From positions 2,183,001 through 2,247,000 of the forward strand of contig NZ_JABWRD020000001.1 in the NCBI RefSeq assembly GCF_014268785.2: a stretch of DNA of 64,000 nt. Direction: 5' to 3'. The position numbers and the translations under genes are program-made. The notes beneath the pieces are model-generated. The model was not told the DNA's origin and made no database searches. It was given only the letters and a program-made list of their open reading frames with translations. Positions within the stretch are counted from its first letter, which is position 1, and each line of letters starts with the position of its first letter. Source of the DNA: Pseudomonas shirazensis (GTDB lineage Bacteria; Pseudomonadota; Gammaproteobacteria; Pseudomonadales; Pseudomonadaceae). Positions 1-11,550 of the stretch are shown here, piece by piece.

Positions 1-2187
<2,187 letters not shown>

Positions 2188-2198
<11 letters not shown>

Positions 2199-2676
2199 GC
2201 AGTTTCTCCACCGCAGCATGCAACGCCTGCGGTTTGGTGGTCGGAGCAAAGCGGGTGACCTTGCCGCTGACCGGGTCGAGCAGGAACTTGGTGAAGTTCC
2301 ACTTGACCTTCTCGGTGCCAAGCAGGCCCGGCGCGCGTTTTTTCAGCTCGACGAACAGCGGATGAGTGCCTGGGCCGTTGACGTCGATCTTGCGCATCAA
2401 CGGGAAGCTGACGCCAAAGCGTGCTTCGCAGAACGAGGCGATTTCGCGGGCATCGCCGGGCTCCTGCTTGCCGAACTGATTGCAGGGAAAGCCCAGCACC
2501 ACCAGGCCCTGCCCGCGATAGTCGCGCCATAGCTGTTCCAGGCCCTGATACTGCGGGGTGAAGCCGCACTGGCTGGCGGTGTTCACCACCAGCAGCGCCT
2601 TGCCGGCGAAGTCGCCGAGCAGCTTGTGCTCGCCGCTCAAGGTCACGCAGGGGATGTTCAGCAAAGAATCGTCCAT
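2188..2676 (-). CDS. Glutathione peroxidase family (thiol peroxidase, BtuE-like)
   Basis: Cytoplasmic peroxidase of the GPx family that reduces H2O2 and organic hydroperoxides. At 162 residues it is full length for bacterial GPx. The active-site motif NTASQCGFTPQY carries Cys37 where animal enzymes have selenocysteine. The conserved GFPCNQFGKQEPG and WNFTKFL motifs supply the Gln and Trp of the catalytic site. The ATG at 2676 was chosen because it begins the conserved domain; the open frame upstream runs into msrB. It lies 13 bases downstream of msrB on the same strand, so the two probably form an oxidative-repair operon. Bacterial homologues usually use thioredoxin rather than glutathione; that part is family knowledge. 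Confidence 0.93.
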
Positions 2677-2689
2677 GGTCGCTCTCCGG

Positions 2690-3085
2690 TCAGTCACGCG
2701 GCTTGAAGTCCAGGCACACCGAGTTGATGCAGTAGCGCAGCCCAGTCGGTGGTGGGCCGTCAGGGAACACATGGCCCAAGTGCGCATCGCACTGGGCGCA
2801 GGTGACTTCGGTACGGATCATGCCGTGGGTCGTGTCACGGATTTCGATCATCGCGCTGTCGGCAATCGGCGCATAGAAGCTTGGCCAGCCACAGCCGGAA
2901 TCGAACTTGGTGGTCGAGTCGAACAGGTCAGCGTTGCAACAGATGCAGGTGTACACACCGTCGGCCTTGTGGCTGTTGTACTTGCCGCTGAACGGGCGCT
3001 CGGTGCCTTTCAGGCGACACACCTGATACTGCTCGGGGTCGAGCATGGCGCGCCATTCATCCAGGGTTTTGTCGATCTTTTGCAT
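2690..3085 (-). CDS. msrB: Peptide-methionine (R)-S-oxide reductase MsrB
   Basis: Reduces the R epimer of methionine sulfoxide in proteins, using thioredoxin. It has 131 residues, usual for the family. Two zinc-binding CxxC pairs are visible: YTCICC (Cys47 and Cys50) and CAQC. The motifs GCGWPSFY and RYCINS are present, with catalytic Cys at about 119. The ATG at 3085 starts the family-typical [15 protein letters not shown]. It is the first gene of an apparent msrB-glutathione peroxidase operon and is divergent from alaA, with 169 bases between them. Confidence 0.96.
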   Translation of the reverse strand: MQKIDKTLDEWRAMLDPEQYQVCRLKGTERPFSGKYNSHKADGVYTCICCNADLFDSTTKFDSGCGWPSFYAPIADSAMIEIRDTTHGMIRTEVTCAQCDAHLGHVFPDGPPPTGLRYCINSVCLDFKPRD

Positions 3086-3254
3086 GTTGTCACCTCGGCA
3101 GGCTGAATTTCACCTCGCACCGGCTTTTCCACGGCGCGGGTGGCACGTATATTAGTTGGCTTCGTGCGCAAGGCTCCAAGTCTGGCACCCGCGCCGCGCC
3201 CTTACAAACCTTTCGACGGCGACGCGTCCGCGACTTCTCAATCGGGATCACATC

Positions 3255-4466
3255 ATGCAGTTCAGCAAATCGAACAAGCTCGCCAATGTCTGCTACGACA
3301 TTCGCGGCCCTGTGCTCAAGCACGCCAAACGCCTGGAAGAGGAAGGCCACCGCATCCTCAAGCTGAACATCGGCAACCCGGCGCCGTTTGGCTTCGAGGC
3401 GCCGGATGAAATCCTTCAGGACGTGATCCGCAATCTGCCGACCGCCCAGGGCTACAGCGACTCCAAAGGCCTGTTCAGCGCGCGCAAGGCAGTCATGCAG
3501 TACTGCCAGCAAAAAGAAATCGAAGGCGTCACCATCGAGGACATCTACCTTGGCAACGGCGTCTCCGAGCTGATCGTGATGTCGATGCAGGCGTTGCTCA
3601 ACAATGGCGACGAAGTGCTCATCCCGGCACCGGACTACCCGCTGTGGACCGCCGCAGTAAGCCTGGCCGGCGGCAATCCGGTGCATTACCTGTGCGACGA
3701 GCAGGCCGACTGGTTCCCGGACCTGGCCGACATCAAGGCCAAGATCACCCCCAATACCAAGGCGCTGGTGATCATCAACCCGAACAACCCTACCGGCGCG
3801 GTGTACTCCAAAGAGATGCTGCTGGGCATGCTCGAACTGGCTCGCCAGCACAACCTGGTGGTGTTCTCCGATGAGATCTACGACAAGATCCTCTACGACG
3901 AAGCCGTGCACATAAGCACCGCCGCGCTCGCCCCGGACCTGCTCTGCCTGACCTTCAACGGCCTGTCCAAGTCGTACCGGGTGGCGGGCTTCCGCTCCGG
4001 CTGGCTGATCATCTCCGGGCCCAAGCACAACGCCCAGAGCTACATCGAAGGCATCGACATGCTGGCCAACATGCGCCTGTGCGCCAACGTGCCGGCCCAG
4101 CATGCGATCCAGACCGCCCTGGGTGGTTACCAGAGCATCAATGACTTGATCCTGCCGCCAGGCCGCCTGCTCGAGCAGCGCAACCGGACCTACGAGCTGC
4201 TCAACGACATCCCGGGTGTCAGCTGCGTCAAGCCGATGGGCGCGCTGTATGCGTTCCCGCGGATCGACCCGAAGGTCTGCCCTATCCTCAACGACGAGAA
4301 GTTTGCCCTCGACCTGCTGCTCTCCGAGAAGCTGCTGATCGTCCAGGGCACTGCGTTCAACTGGCCGTGGCCGGACCACTTCCGGGTGGTTACGCTGCCG
4401 CGCGTGGATGACCTGGAGCAGGCCATCGGCCGCATCGGCAACTTCCTGCGCACCTACCAGCAGTGA
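3255..4466 (+). CDS. alaA: Alanine-synthesizing aminotransferase, AlaA type
   Basis: PLP-dependent class I/II aminotransferase similar to E. coli AlaA (YfbQ), which makes alanine from pyruvate and glutamate. It has 403 residues from the ATG at 3255 (MQFSKSNKLANVCYDIRGP); an in-frame upstream extension is not conserved-looking and was left out. Visible family features are LNIGNPAPFGF near the N terminus, YSDSKGLFSARKA, the NPNNPTGAVYS cofactor motif, SDEIYDKILYD and the Schiff-base lysine in GLSKSYRVAGFRSGW at about residue 239. It is transcribed alone, followed by a stem-loop at 4482-4506. Confidence 0.93.
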   Translation: MQFSKSNKLANVCYDIRGPVLKHAKRLEEEGHRILKLNIGNPAPFGFEAPDEILQDVIRNLPTAQGYSDSKGLFSARKAVMQYCQQKEIEGVTIEDIYLGNGVSELIVMSMQALLNNGDEVLIPAPDYPLWTAAVSLAGGNPVHYLCDEQADWFPDLADIKAKITPNTKALVIINPNNPTGAVYSKEMLLGMLELARQHNLVVFSDEIYDKILYDEAVHISTAALAPDLLCLTFNGLSKSYRVAGFRSGWLIISGPKHNAQSYIEGIDMLANMRLCANVPAQHAIQTALGGYQSINDLILPPGRLLEQRNRTYELLNDIPGVSCVKPMGALYAFPRIDPKVCPILNDEKFALDLLLSEKLLIVQGTAFNWPWPDHFRVVTLPRVDDLEQAIGRIGNFLRTYQQ

Positions 4467-4481
4467 TCCAGCCTTGAGCAT

Positions 4482-4506
4482 GACGGGGCCGCGCTGCGGT
4501 CCCGTC
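4482..4506 (+). terminator. Stem-loop after alaA
   Basis: GACGGGGCCGC and GCGGTCCCGTC form an 11-pair stem (one G-U) around a GCT loop, 16 bases after the alaA stop. No U tract follows, so termination is inferred from position only. Confidence 0.5.
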
Positions 4507-4607
4507 TACGGGTGCGGAATTCCCCTTACATCCTGCAACGCTCTCGCCTACAGCTGGGCGAAATTCCTCTGCCATACTCCGCGCTACACAGTTTGAAATA
4601 GTCGCCC

Positions 4608-4637
4608 GGTTGAATCAGCGCGACAGCCCCCTTATAT
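4608..4637 (+). promoter_or_regulatory. Sigma-32-like heat-shock promoter of htpX
   Basis: GGTTGAA at 4608-4614 and CCCCTTATA at 4628-4636, separated by 13 bases, resemble the sigma-32 consensus (CTTGAA, 11-16 bases, CCCCATNT). The position about 50 bases before the htpX start fits. HtpX is heat-inducible in E. coli, which makes the match plausible. Confidence 0.5.
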
Positions 4638-4684
4638 ACCCCGCAGTCAGCAAAATTTTCATCCGTCAGGAGAACGTAACAACC

Positions 4685-5572
4685 ATGATGCGCATTCTGT
4701 TGTTTGTAGCCACCAACCTTGCGGTGGTGCTGGTTGCAAGCATTACCCTGAGCCTGTTCGGCTTCAATGGGTTCATGGCCGCCAATGGGGTTGACCTTGA
4801 CCTCGGCCAGTTGCTGGTCTTCTGCGCCGTGTTCGGCTTCGCCGGCTCGCTGATCTCGCTGTTCATCTCCAAGTGGATGGCGAAGATGAGCACCGGCACG
4901 CAGATCATCACCCAGCCCCGCACCCGCCATGAGCAATGGCTGTTGCAGACGGTCGAAGAGCTGTCCCGCGAAGCCGGCATCAAGATGCCCGAGGTGGGTA
5001 TCTTCCCGGCTTACGAGGCCAATGCCTTCGCCACCGGCTGGAACCGCAACGACGCCTTGGTCGCCGTGTCGCAAGGCTTGCTCGAGCGCTTCTCACCCGA
5101 TGAAGTCCGCGCGGTGCTGGCCCACGAAATCGGCCACGTCGCCAACGGTGACATGGTCACCCTGGCGCTGGTGCAGGGCGTGGTCAACACCTTTGTCATG
5201 TTCTTTGCGCGGATCATCGGCAACTTTGTCGACAAGGTGATCTTCAAGAACGAAGAAGGCCGCGGTATCGCCTACTACGTCGCGACCATCGTTGCCGAGC
5301 TGATCCTGGGTATTCTGGCGAGCATGATCGTCATGTGGTTCTCGCGCCGCCGCGAGTACCGCGCCGACGAAGCCGGCGCCCGCCTGGCCGGCACCGGCGC
5401 CATGATCGCAGCCCTGCAGCGCCTGCGCGTCGAGCAAGGCATGCCGGTGCATATGCCCGACACGCTGAAGGCCTTCGGCATCAATGGCGGCCTCAAGCAG
5501 GGCCTGGCTGGCCTGCTGATGAGCCACCCGCCGCTGGAAGAGCGTATCGAAGCACTGCGCCAACGCGGTTGA
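4685..5572 (+). CDS. htpX: Membrane zinc metalloprotease HtpX
   Basis: Inner-membrane M48 protease involved in quality control of membrane proteins. It has 295 residues from the ATG at 4685, which is preceded by AGGAGAACGTAACAACC. Two N-terminal membrane helices (about 4-25 and 38-58) are followed by the zinc motif HEIGH at 147-151. Two more helices lie at about 160-215, and the third ligand region is [15 protein letters not shown]. This is the family-typical layout and length. A heat-shock-like promoter lies upstream, and a strong hairpin separates it from convergent tpm. Confidence 0.96.
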   Translation: MMRILLFVATNLAVVLVASITLSLFGFNGFMAANGVDLDLGQLLVFCAVFGFAGSLISLFISKWMAKMSTGTQIITQPRTRHEQWLLQTVEELSREAGIKMPEVGIFPAYEANAFATGWNRNDALVAVSQGLLERFSPDEVRAVLAHEIGHVANGDMVTLALVQGVVNTFVMFFARIIGNFVDKVIFKNEEGRGIAYYVATIVAELILGILASMIVMWFSRRREYRADEAGARLAGTGAMIAALQRLRVEQGMPVHMPDTLKAFGINGGLKQGLAGLLMSHPPLEERIEALRQRG

Positions 5573-5578
5573 TAACCC

Positions 5579-5609
5579 GCCGGGCCGCTGCCAACTGCAG
5601 CGGCCCGGC
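5579..5609. terminator. Hairpin between convergent htpX and tpm
   Basis: A perfect 13-base inverted repeat, GCCGGGCCGCTGC and its complement, encloses a five-base loop. It lies seven bases after the htpX stop and 20 bases from the tpm stop, so it could terminate both genes. There is no U tract. Confidence 0.55.
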
Positions 5610-5629
5610 ACGTTACATCTCGGACCGCT

Positions 5630-6280
5630 TCAGCGGTGCAAGTGATACACCCTCTCCAACAAGCTGCTCAGGCCGGCCTGACTGTACTTAGGGCTTTCGG
5701 CAATGATCTGCTGAGTCTCCAGCGCACCGACCTGCCAACCTGCATAGCCTTCCCGCACTTCACGCTCAGCCACTGAAAACGGCGGACCGTCGATGCGTGT
5801 CTGATCGTACTCAAGGGTCACCAGCAAGCCCTGGGCGCCAGCTGGCAAGCCGTTGCCAAGCAACTGCAGATAGCTGCTACGCATTTCCTGCGGCAAGGCA
5901 ATCAGCGCCGCACGGTCATACAGCCCGGCGCACTCGGCCAGGTCAGCCGCCTGCAAGTCGAAGATATCGCCACACCAAAGCTCGATTTCCCCGCTGCGCC
6001 AGACCTCGAACTGGCCCTGGCGAGACACCTCTGGCTGCAGCCCATTGCCTGCAAAAAACGCCTCGATTGCCTGAGCGGACAGCTCTACCCCACGCACCTG
6101 ATGGCCCTGCCCGGCGAGCCAGAGCAGATCCAGGCTCTTGCCACACAGCGGCACCAATACCCGGCTACCAGGCGCCAGTTGCAGGGCCGGCCAGTGCGCC
6201 TGCAAATAGGGATTTACCTGGCTCTGGTGAAAACCGATCTGATTGTCTGCCCACTTCTTGTGCCAAAACGCAGCCTGCAT
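5630..6280 (-). CDS. tpm: Thiopurine S-methyltransferase
   Basis: SAM-dependent methyltransferase of the TPMT family, which in Pseudomonas confers tolerance to tellurite and selenite by methylation. It has 216 residues, matching bacterial TPMT. The N terminus MQAAFWHKKWADNQIGFHQ and motif SRVLVPLCGKSLDLLWLA (SAM-binding site I) are family signatures, followed by GVELSAQAIEAFF. The ATG at 6280 is preceded by AGGAGGAAGC. It is divergent from the 4,5-DOPA-dioxygenase-like gene, with a 102-base shared promoter region. Confidence 0.95.
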   Translation of the reverse strand: MQAAFWHKKWADNQIGFHQSQVNPYLQAHWPALQLAPGSRVLVPLCGKSLDLLWLAGQGHQVRGVELSAQAIEAFFAGNGLQPEVSRQGQFEVWRSGEIELWCGDIFDLQAADLAECAGLYDRAALIALPQEMRSSYLQLLGNGLPAGAQGLLVTLEYDQTRIDGPPFSVAEREVREGYAGWQVGALETQQIIAESPKYSQAGLSSLLERVYHLHR

Positions 6281-6382
6281 GCTTCCTCCTGGTTTTTCGA
6301 TCAGTCACTGCAAAAACTTATATTGGAAGACGATCTGAATCTACTCGAAGATGGCCTCATCTTAGCCTTCAGGACCACCGCC

Positions 6383-7150
6383 ATGTTGCCCAGCCTGTTT
6401 ATTTCCCACGGCTCTCCAATGTTGGCCCTGCAACCTGGCGCCAGCGGGCCGGCCTTGGCCAGGCTGGCCCGCGAGCTGCCTCGACCTAAAGCCATCGTAC
6501 TGGTCTCGGCCCATTGGGAGAGCCGCGAGCTTCTGATCATGAGCAACCCGCAGCCAGCGACCTGGCACGACTTCGGTGGCTTCCCGCCAGCGCTGTATGC
6601 AGTTGAATATCCCGCACCGGGTGCGCCCGAGCTGGCCAGTCAGATCAGCCAGCAACTGAGCGCTGCCGGCCTGCCGGCGCGGCTTGATGACCAGCGCCCG
6701 CTCGACCATGGAGCTTGGGTACCGCTGTCGCTGATGTACCGCGAGGCCGATATTCCCGTAGTACAGGTGTCGCTGCCCAGCCACGCCGGGCCTGAGCTGC
6801 AACTGCGCGTCGGTCAGGCACTTGCCGCGTTGCGCGCAGACGGCATCCTGCTGATCGGCTCAGGCAGCATCACCCATAACCTCGGCGAACTGGACTGGCA
6901 CGCTGGGCCAGATGCCGTAGAGCCCTGGGCACTAGCGTTTCGCGACTGGGTCGTGGCCAGGCTGGAGGCGGATGACCGCCCTGCCCTGCTCGACTACCGG
7001 CGCCAGGCACCGCACGCGGTGCGTAACCACCCGAGCGACGAGCATCTGCTGCCGTTGTTTTTTGCGATGGGTGCAGGGGCGCGCCTTGGCGTGGTCCATC
7101 AAGGCTTCACCCACGGCGCGCTGGGCATGGACATCTATCGCTTCGATTGA
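6383..7150 (+). CDS. LigB-family extradiol ring-cleavage dioxygenase, YgiD/DOPA dioxygenase-like
   Basis: Class III extradiol dioxygenase family protein of 255 residues, the usual length for YgiD-type enzymes, which open catechol rings such as DOPA. Likely metal ligands are visible: SHGSPML near the N terminus, SAHWES, PLDHGAW and the C-terminal HPSDEH. The ATG at 6383 begins the conserved MLPSLFISHGSP; the longer open frame upstream overlaps tpm antisense and is not credible. The physiological substrate cannot be read from the sequence. Confidence 0.88.
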   Translation: MLPSLFISHGSPMLALQPGASGPALARLARELPRPKAIVLVSAHWESRELLIMSNPQPATWHDFGGFPPALYAVEYPAPGAPELASQISQQLSAAGLPARLDDQRPLDHGAWVPLSLMYREADIPVVQVSLPSHAGPELQLRVGQALAALRADGILLIGSGSITHNLGELDWHAGPDAVEPWALAFRDWVVARLEADDRPALLDYRRQAPHAVRNHPSDEHLLPLFFAMGAGARLGVVHQGFTHGALGMDIYRFD

Positions 7151-7168
7151 GCCTGGGCGTTTTCCAGG

Positions 7169-7204
7169 CAAAAAAAATCCCCGAATCAATCGGGGATTTT
7201 TTTT
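7169..7204. terminator. Bidirectional rho-independent terminator
   Basis: ATCCCCGA and TCGGGGAT form a stem (tight ATCAA-type loop) flanked by A8 on the left and T8 on the right. It therefore works on both strands, ending the dioxygenase gene (+) and the DEAD-box gene (-). Confidence 0.92.
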
Positions 7205-7216
7205 AGTGCGCCAGGA

Positions 7217-8911
7217 TCAATCCTCGCGATAGCGGCGCAGCTTGAGCTGCTTACCGGCTACGCGGGTGTCCTTGAGCTTGGTCAGCAGACGCTCCAGACC
7301 ATCTTCCGGCAGCTCGACCAGGCTGAAGCTGTCGCGTACCTGGATACGGCCGATAGCATCGCGGGCCAGGCCGCCTTCGTTGAGGATCGCGCCGAGCAGG
7401 TTCTTGGCGGCGATGCCGTCACGAGCACCCAGAGCGGTACGGCAACGCACACGGCCTTCGGCCAGTGGCATTGGCGCACGGCGCTCACGGTCGCCACGGT
7501 CGCTGCTGCTGCGCTCGCCACGATCAGGGCGGTCGCTACGCTCGGCACGCTCGCCACGCGGTGCACCGGTTGGTACCAGCGGCTGCTCGCGCTCAACCGA
7601 AGCCAGGTCCAGCGGCTGACCGTTGGTGGCTTTGCTCAGCAGGGCCGAAGCCAGGGCACGCGGGGTGCATTCCAGCGAAGCGGTCAGGCGGTCGAACAGG
7701 TCGCCGTGGGTGGTTTCTGCTTCGGCTACCAGTGGCGCCAGGCTTGCGGTCAGCTTCTTGATGCGCGCATCGAGCACAGCTTGTGGGCCAGGCAGACGGG
7801 CTTCAGCAACTTTCTGACCGGTCACACGCTCGATAACCTGCAGCATGCGGCGCTCACGTGGAGTCACCAGCAGCAGTGCACGGCCTTCGCGACCGGCACG
7901 GCCAGTACGGCCGATACGGTGCACGTAGGACTCTGGGTCGTACGGCATGTCCACGTTGAATACGTGGGTGATGCGCGGTACGTCCAGACCACGGGCAGCG
8001 ACGTCGGTAGCGACAACGATGTCCAGACGGCCATCCTTGAGCGACTCGATCACGCGCTCACGCTGGTTCTGGGCGATGTCGCCGTTCAGCGCGGCAGCCT
8101 TGTAGCCTTTGGCTTCAAGGGCAGCGGCCAGATCCAGAGTGGCTTGCTTGGTACGCACGAAGGCGATCAGGGCATCGAACTCTTCGACTTCCAGCAGACG
8201 CAGGACAGCAGCGATCTTCTGGTCAGCGTGAACCATCAGGTGAGCCTGATCGATCGCGGTTACAGTCTGGGTCTTGCTCTGGATCTTGACGTGCTTCGGG
8301 TCACGCAGGTGACGTTCGGCAATGCTGCGGATCGACGACGGCAGGGTCGCAGAGAACAGCACGGTCTGGCGAGTCGGCGGCAGGGCCTCGAAGATGACTT
8401 CGAGGTCGTCCATGAAGCCCAGCTTGAGCATCTCGTCGGCTTCGTCCAGCACCAGGTGCTGAACAGTCGACAGGACTTTCTCGTCGCGACGCAGGTGGTC
8501 GCACAGACGGCCTGGGGTCGCTACGACGATCTGAGCACCATTGCGAATGGCACGCAGCTGTGGGCCCATCGGGGCGCCACCGTACACAGCCACTACATTG
8601 ATACCCGGCGTTTGTTTGGCGTAGGTTTCGAATGCGGTAGCAACTTGCAGCGCCAACTCACGGGTTGGCGCCAGGATCAGGGCTTGCGGTTCGCGCTTGC
8701 TCACATCGATGCGATTCAGGATCGGCAGAGCGAAGGCAGCGGTTTTACCGGTGCCGGTCTGCGCCTGGCCGATCATGTCATGACCGTCGAGGATGATCGG
8801 GATCGACTGATGCTGAATGGCGGACGGCTCTTCGTAGCCGGTGGCCATTACAGCAGCAACAATGTTCGGGTTAAGTCCGAGAGCGGCGAATCCGCCGGTT
8901 TCCTGGGTCAT
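7217..8911 (-). CDS. deaD: ATP-dependent DEAD-box RNA helicase, DeaD/CsdA type
   Basis: RNA helicase used in ribosome assembly and cold adaptation. It has 564 residues from the ATG at 8911 (MTQETGGFAALGLNPNIVAA); the 17-residue extension upstream is not family-like. Motifs occur in order: Q motif GYEEPSAIQ, AQTGTGKT, PTRELALQ, DEAD, SAT and HRIGRTGRAGR. A basic linker of Arg/Asp/Ser-rich repeats (RGERAERSDRPDRGERSSS region) follows, then a C-terminal DbpA-type RNA-binding domain (RVRCRTALGARDGIAAKNLLG). It shares a bidirectional terminator with its neighbour. A leader of about 210 bases suggests post-transcriptional cold control. Confidence 0.95.
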   Translation of the reverse strand: MTQETGGFAALGLNPNIVAAVMATGYEEPSAIQHQSIPIILDGHDMIGQAQTGTGKTAAFALPILNRIDVSKREPQALILAPTRELALQVATAFETYAKQTPGINVVAVYGGAPMGPQLRAIRNGAQIVVATPGRLCDHLRRDEKVLSTVQHLVLDEADEMLKLGFMDDLEVIFEALPPTRQTVLFSATLPSSIRSIAERHLRDPKHVKIQSKTQTVTAIDQAHLMVHADQKIAAVLRLLEVEEFDALIAFVRTKQATLDLAAALEAKGYKAAALNGDIAQNQRERVIESLKDGRLDIVVATDVAARGLDVPRITHVFNVDMPYDPESYVHRIGRTGRAGREGRALLLVTPRERRMLQVIERVTGQKVAEARLPGPQAVLDARIKKLTASLAPLVAEAETTHGDLFDRLTASLECTPRALASALLSKATNGQPLDLASVEREQPLVPTGAPRGERAERSDRPDRGERSSSDRGDRERRAPMPLAEGRVRCRTALGARDGIAAKNLLGAILNEGGLARDAIGRIQVRDSFSLVELPEDGLERLLTKLKDTRVAGKQLKLRRYRED

Positions 8912-9134
8912 GGGTCTGCCTCTATGTGCATCCGCAAAGACCCATGCTCCAAAACTGCACATGCCTTGAAAGACCCAAAGGTCACCCAGGCAGTTTTGGC
9001 GGCGGGGATTTGCGAAAACGATTGAAAAAGAAATACTTGAGAAGGTCCGACTAGCGGACGTGCAGCCGAAGCTGGACTCGGAGGATTTGCACCACCTGAT
9101 TTTGCGGCCCGCTAAAAGACCGGCGCGTACTATA
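8912..9134 (-). promoter_or_regulatory. deaD promoter and long 5' leader
   Basis: A good -10 hexamer TATAGT (complement of 9129-9134) would start a transcript near 9122, leaving about 210 untranslated bases before the deaD ATG. Long structured leaders are typical of cold-shock helicase and csp mRNAs. No convincing -35 box was found. The remaining gap 9135-9282 shows no gene. Confidence 0.4.
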
Positions 9135-9282
9135 CCCGAAATCCTTGATTGCGGTGAGATTTTTTTCTGGGGCGTGGTGATGTGGGGGGTTGAGGCTGAA
9201 TCGGTTGGGCTTTAGCTCTCGGCAGGGATGCGTAATTTGCAGTGGAGCGGCGATTTTTGGGGGCGCTTTGCGCCCCACGGCC

Positions 9283-10038
9283 TCAGGTCGCCGGGCGAAT
9301 CGCCTTGATCAGGTACTCAAGGCTATACCCCAACTGCGGCGCCAGCGCCTCGGCCCGCGCGCGCAACTCGTCGATCTGCAATTCCTGATCGAATTCGGCT
9401 GGCACCAGCACCACGACATTGCCCTCCTTCACCGGCAGCTCCCAATAATGCCGGTGGTAGAGCCCACGCAGCAGCGCCGCACCCAGCGGCTTGCCGTCAT
9501 CGCCGGCCCACTGGTTGATCACCAGCCAACCGCCTGGGTTTAGCTGCTGCTGACACTGCTCGAGGAAATTCCAGGCCAGATGCGCCACTCCCGGCCCATG
9601 GTCGGTATACAGGTCGACAAAGATCAGGTCAGCCTTCTCGGCCGTCGGCAGCAACTCGACCGCATCACCAATGCGCACATACAGCCGCGGGTCATCGTCC
9701 AGACCGAGGTATTCCATGGCCAGCCGCGGTACATCCGGGCGTAGCTCAATGGCTTCGACGTCATCCAACGGCAGGAACTTCAGGCACGCCTGGGTCAGCG
9801 TACCGGCCCCCAGGCCGAGAAACAGCGCGCTCTCGGGCAGCTCATGGCACAGCGCGCCGATCAGCATCGCCCGGGTGTAGTCGTATTCAAGCCAGCTAGG
9901 GTCAGCGGTAAACACGCAGCTTTGCTCGATGGCCTCACCGAATTCGAGAAAACGATAATCCTCGACCTCGTAAACGCTGACGATGCCATAGGCATCCTCG
10001 ACCCGAGCCAGCAGCCGCTCTTCCCGCTCGTTAGTCAT
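9283..10038 (-). CDS. Spermidine synthase-like protein (methyltransferase fold)
   Basis: A 251-residue protein with the Rossmann fold of the spermidine synthase/class I methyltransferase group. The nucleotide-binding loop is ALFLGLGAGTLTQA, the acidic residue after beta-2 sits in VEAIELRPDV, and DLIFVDLYTD lies in the active-site region. It lacks the N-terminal beta-barrel domain of true SpeE enzymes, so a polyamine product is uncertain. The ATG at 10038 is preceded by GGGAG. It is divergent from the DAHP synthase gene with 120 bases between. Confidence 0.75.
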   Translation of the reverse strand: MTNEREERLLARVEDAYGIVSVYEVEDYRFLEFGEAIEQSCVFTADPSWLEYDYTRAMLIGALCHELPESALFLGLGAGTLTQACLKFLPLDDVEAIELRPDVPRLAMEYLGLDDDPRLYVRIGDAVELLPTAEKADLIFVDLYTDHGPGVAHLAWNFLEQCQQQLNPGGWLVINQWAGDDGKPLGAALLRGLYHRHYWELPVKEGNVVVLVPAEFDQELQIDELRARAEALAPQLGYSLEYLIKAIRPAT

Positions 10039-10158
10039 TACCACTCCCGCTGCACCGCGCACAAAAGCGCCATTGTCCGTCAATGCCTGCGGTGCAACAA
10101 GCACGCCGCCACCTGATACCATGAGCCATTGCCCCTAACAGCCAATAACGAGCCCGTG

Positions 10159-11505
10159 ATGAACCAACCCTGGAGCCCCGAAAGCTGGCGTGCCCTGCCC
10201 ATCCAGCAGCAGCCGAGCTACCCCGATGCCGCGCACCTGGCCAAGGTCGAGCAGACCCTCGCCAGCTATCCGCCGCTGGTGTTTGCCGGTGAAGCGCGCG
10301 AGCTGCGCCGGCAATTCGCCGAGGTCACCCAGGGCCGGGCATTTCTGCTGCAGGGCGGCGATTGCGCCGAGAGCTTTGCCGAGTTTTCCGCCGCGAAGAT
10401 CCGCGACACCTTCAAGGTGCTGCTGCAGATGGCCATTGTCATGACTTTTGCGGCCGGTTGCCCGGTGGTCAAGGTCGGGCGCATGGCCGGGCAGTTCGCC
10501 AAGCCGCGTTCGGCCGGTGACGAGACCATTGGCCAGGTGACCTTGCCAGCGTACCGCGGCGACATCGTCAACGGCATTGGCTTCGACGCACCCAGCCGCA
10601 TCCCCGACCCCGAGCGCCTGCTGCAGGCGTACCACCAGTCCACCGCCAGCCTCAACCTGCTGCGCGCGTTTGCCCAGGGCGGTTTTGCCGACCTGCATCA
10701 GGTGCACAAGTGGAACCTCGACTTCATCGCCAACTCAGCCCTGGCCGACAAGTACCACCAGCTCGCCGACCGCATCGACGAGACCCTGGCGTTCATGCGC
10801 GCCTGTGGCCTGGACAGCGCGCCGCAGCTGCGCGAAACCAGCTTCTTTACCGCCCACGAAGCGCTGCTGCTGAACTACGAACAAGCGTTTGTGCGCAGCG
10901 ACAGCCTGACCGGCGATTTCTATGACTGCTCGGCGCACATGTTGTGGATCGGCGACCGCACCCGCCAGCTCGATGGCGCGCATGTCGAATTCCTGCGCGG
11001 TGTGCACAACCCGATCGGGGTCAAGGTCGGCCCAAGCATGGACCCTGAGGAGTTGATTCGGCTGATCGATGTGCTCAACCCGAGCAACGATCCAGGCCGC
11101 CTGAACCTGATCGTGCGCATGGGCGCAGGCAAGGTCGGCACACACCTGCCGGGGCTGATCCGTACGGTAGAGCGCGAAGGCCGCCAGGTGCTGTGGAGCT
11201 GCGACCCGATGCACGCCAACACGATCAAGGCCAGCAGCGGCTACAAGACCCGCGACTTTGCGCAGATCCTCGATGAGGTGAAGCACTTCTTCCAGGTTCA
11301 TCAGGCCGAAGGCTCGTACGCTGGCGGCATTCACATCGAGATGACCGGGCAGAACGTCACCGAGTGCATTGGCGGTGCGCGACCGATCACCGAAGACGGC
11401 TTGTCCGATCGCTACCACACCCACTGTGACCCGCGGCTGAATGCCGACCAGTCACTGGAGCTGGCATTCCTCATCGCCGAAACCCTCAAGCAGGTCCGTC
11501 GCTGA
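10159..11505 (+). CDS. Class II (plant-type) 3-deoxy-7-phosphoheptulonate synthase
   Basis: First enzyme of the shikimate pathway; condenses phosphoenolpyruvate with erythrose-4-phosphate. It has 448 residues, the class II length. Characteristic segments are [29 protein letters not shown] (PEP-binding), [36 protein letters not shown] and [15 protein letters not shown]; the cysteine, histidine, glutamate and aspartate metal ligands are present. The ATG at 10159 was preferred over a non-conserved extension from 10129. Because class I isozymes usually also occur in Pseudomonas, no specific symbol is given. Confidence 0.95.
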   Translation: MNQPWSPESWRALPIQQQPSYPDAAHLAKVEQTLASYPPLVFAGEARELRRQFAEVTQGRAFLLQGGDCAESFAEFSAAKIRDTFKVLLQMAIVMTFAAGCPVVKVGRMAGQFAKPRSAGDETIGQVTLPAYRGDIVNGIGFDAPSRIPDPERLLQAYHQSTASLNLLRAFAQGGFADLHQVHKWNLDFIANSALADKYHQLADRIDETLAFMRACGLDSAPQLRETSFFTAHEALLLNYEQAFVRSDSLTGDFYDCSAHMLWIGDRTRQLDGAHVEFLRGVHNPIGVKVGPSMDPEELIRLIDVLNPSNDPGRLNLIVRMGAGKVGTHLPGLIRTVEREGRQVLWSCDPMHANTIKASSGYKTRDFAQILDEVKHFFQVHQAEGSYAGGIHIEMTGQNVTECIGGARPITEDGLSDRYHTHCDPRLNADQSLELAFLIAETLKQVRR

Positions 11506-11517
11506 CCTGCTCGCGCG

Positions 11518-11540
11518 CAGTCACTGCCAGCCGGTGACTG
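11518..11540. terminator. Stem-loop between convergent genes
   Basis: CAGTCAC and GTGACTG pair across a nine-base loop, just after the DAHP synthase stop and 11 bases from the stop of the convergent TSUP gene. There is no U tract. Confidence 0.35.
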
Positions 11541-11550
11541 GGCGACCGAC

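Noticed and set aside
3090..4481. 463-codon minus-strand ORF
   Set aside because: Exact antisense shadow of alaA.
7706..9025. 439-codon plus-strand ORF
   Set aside because: Antisense to deaD, no coding features.
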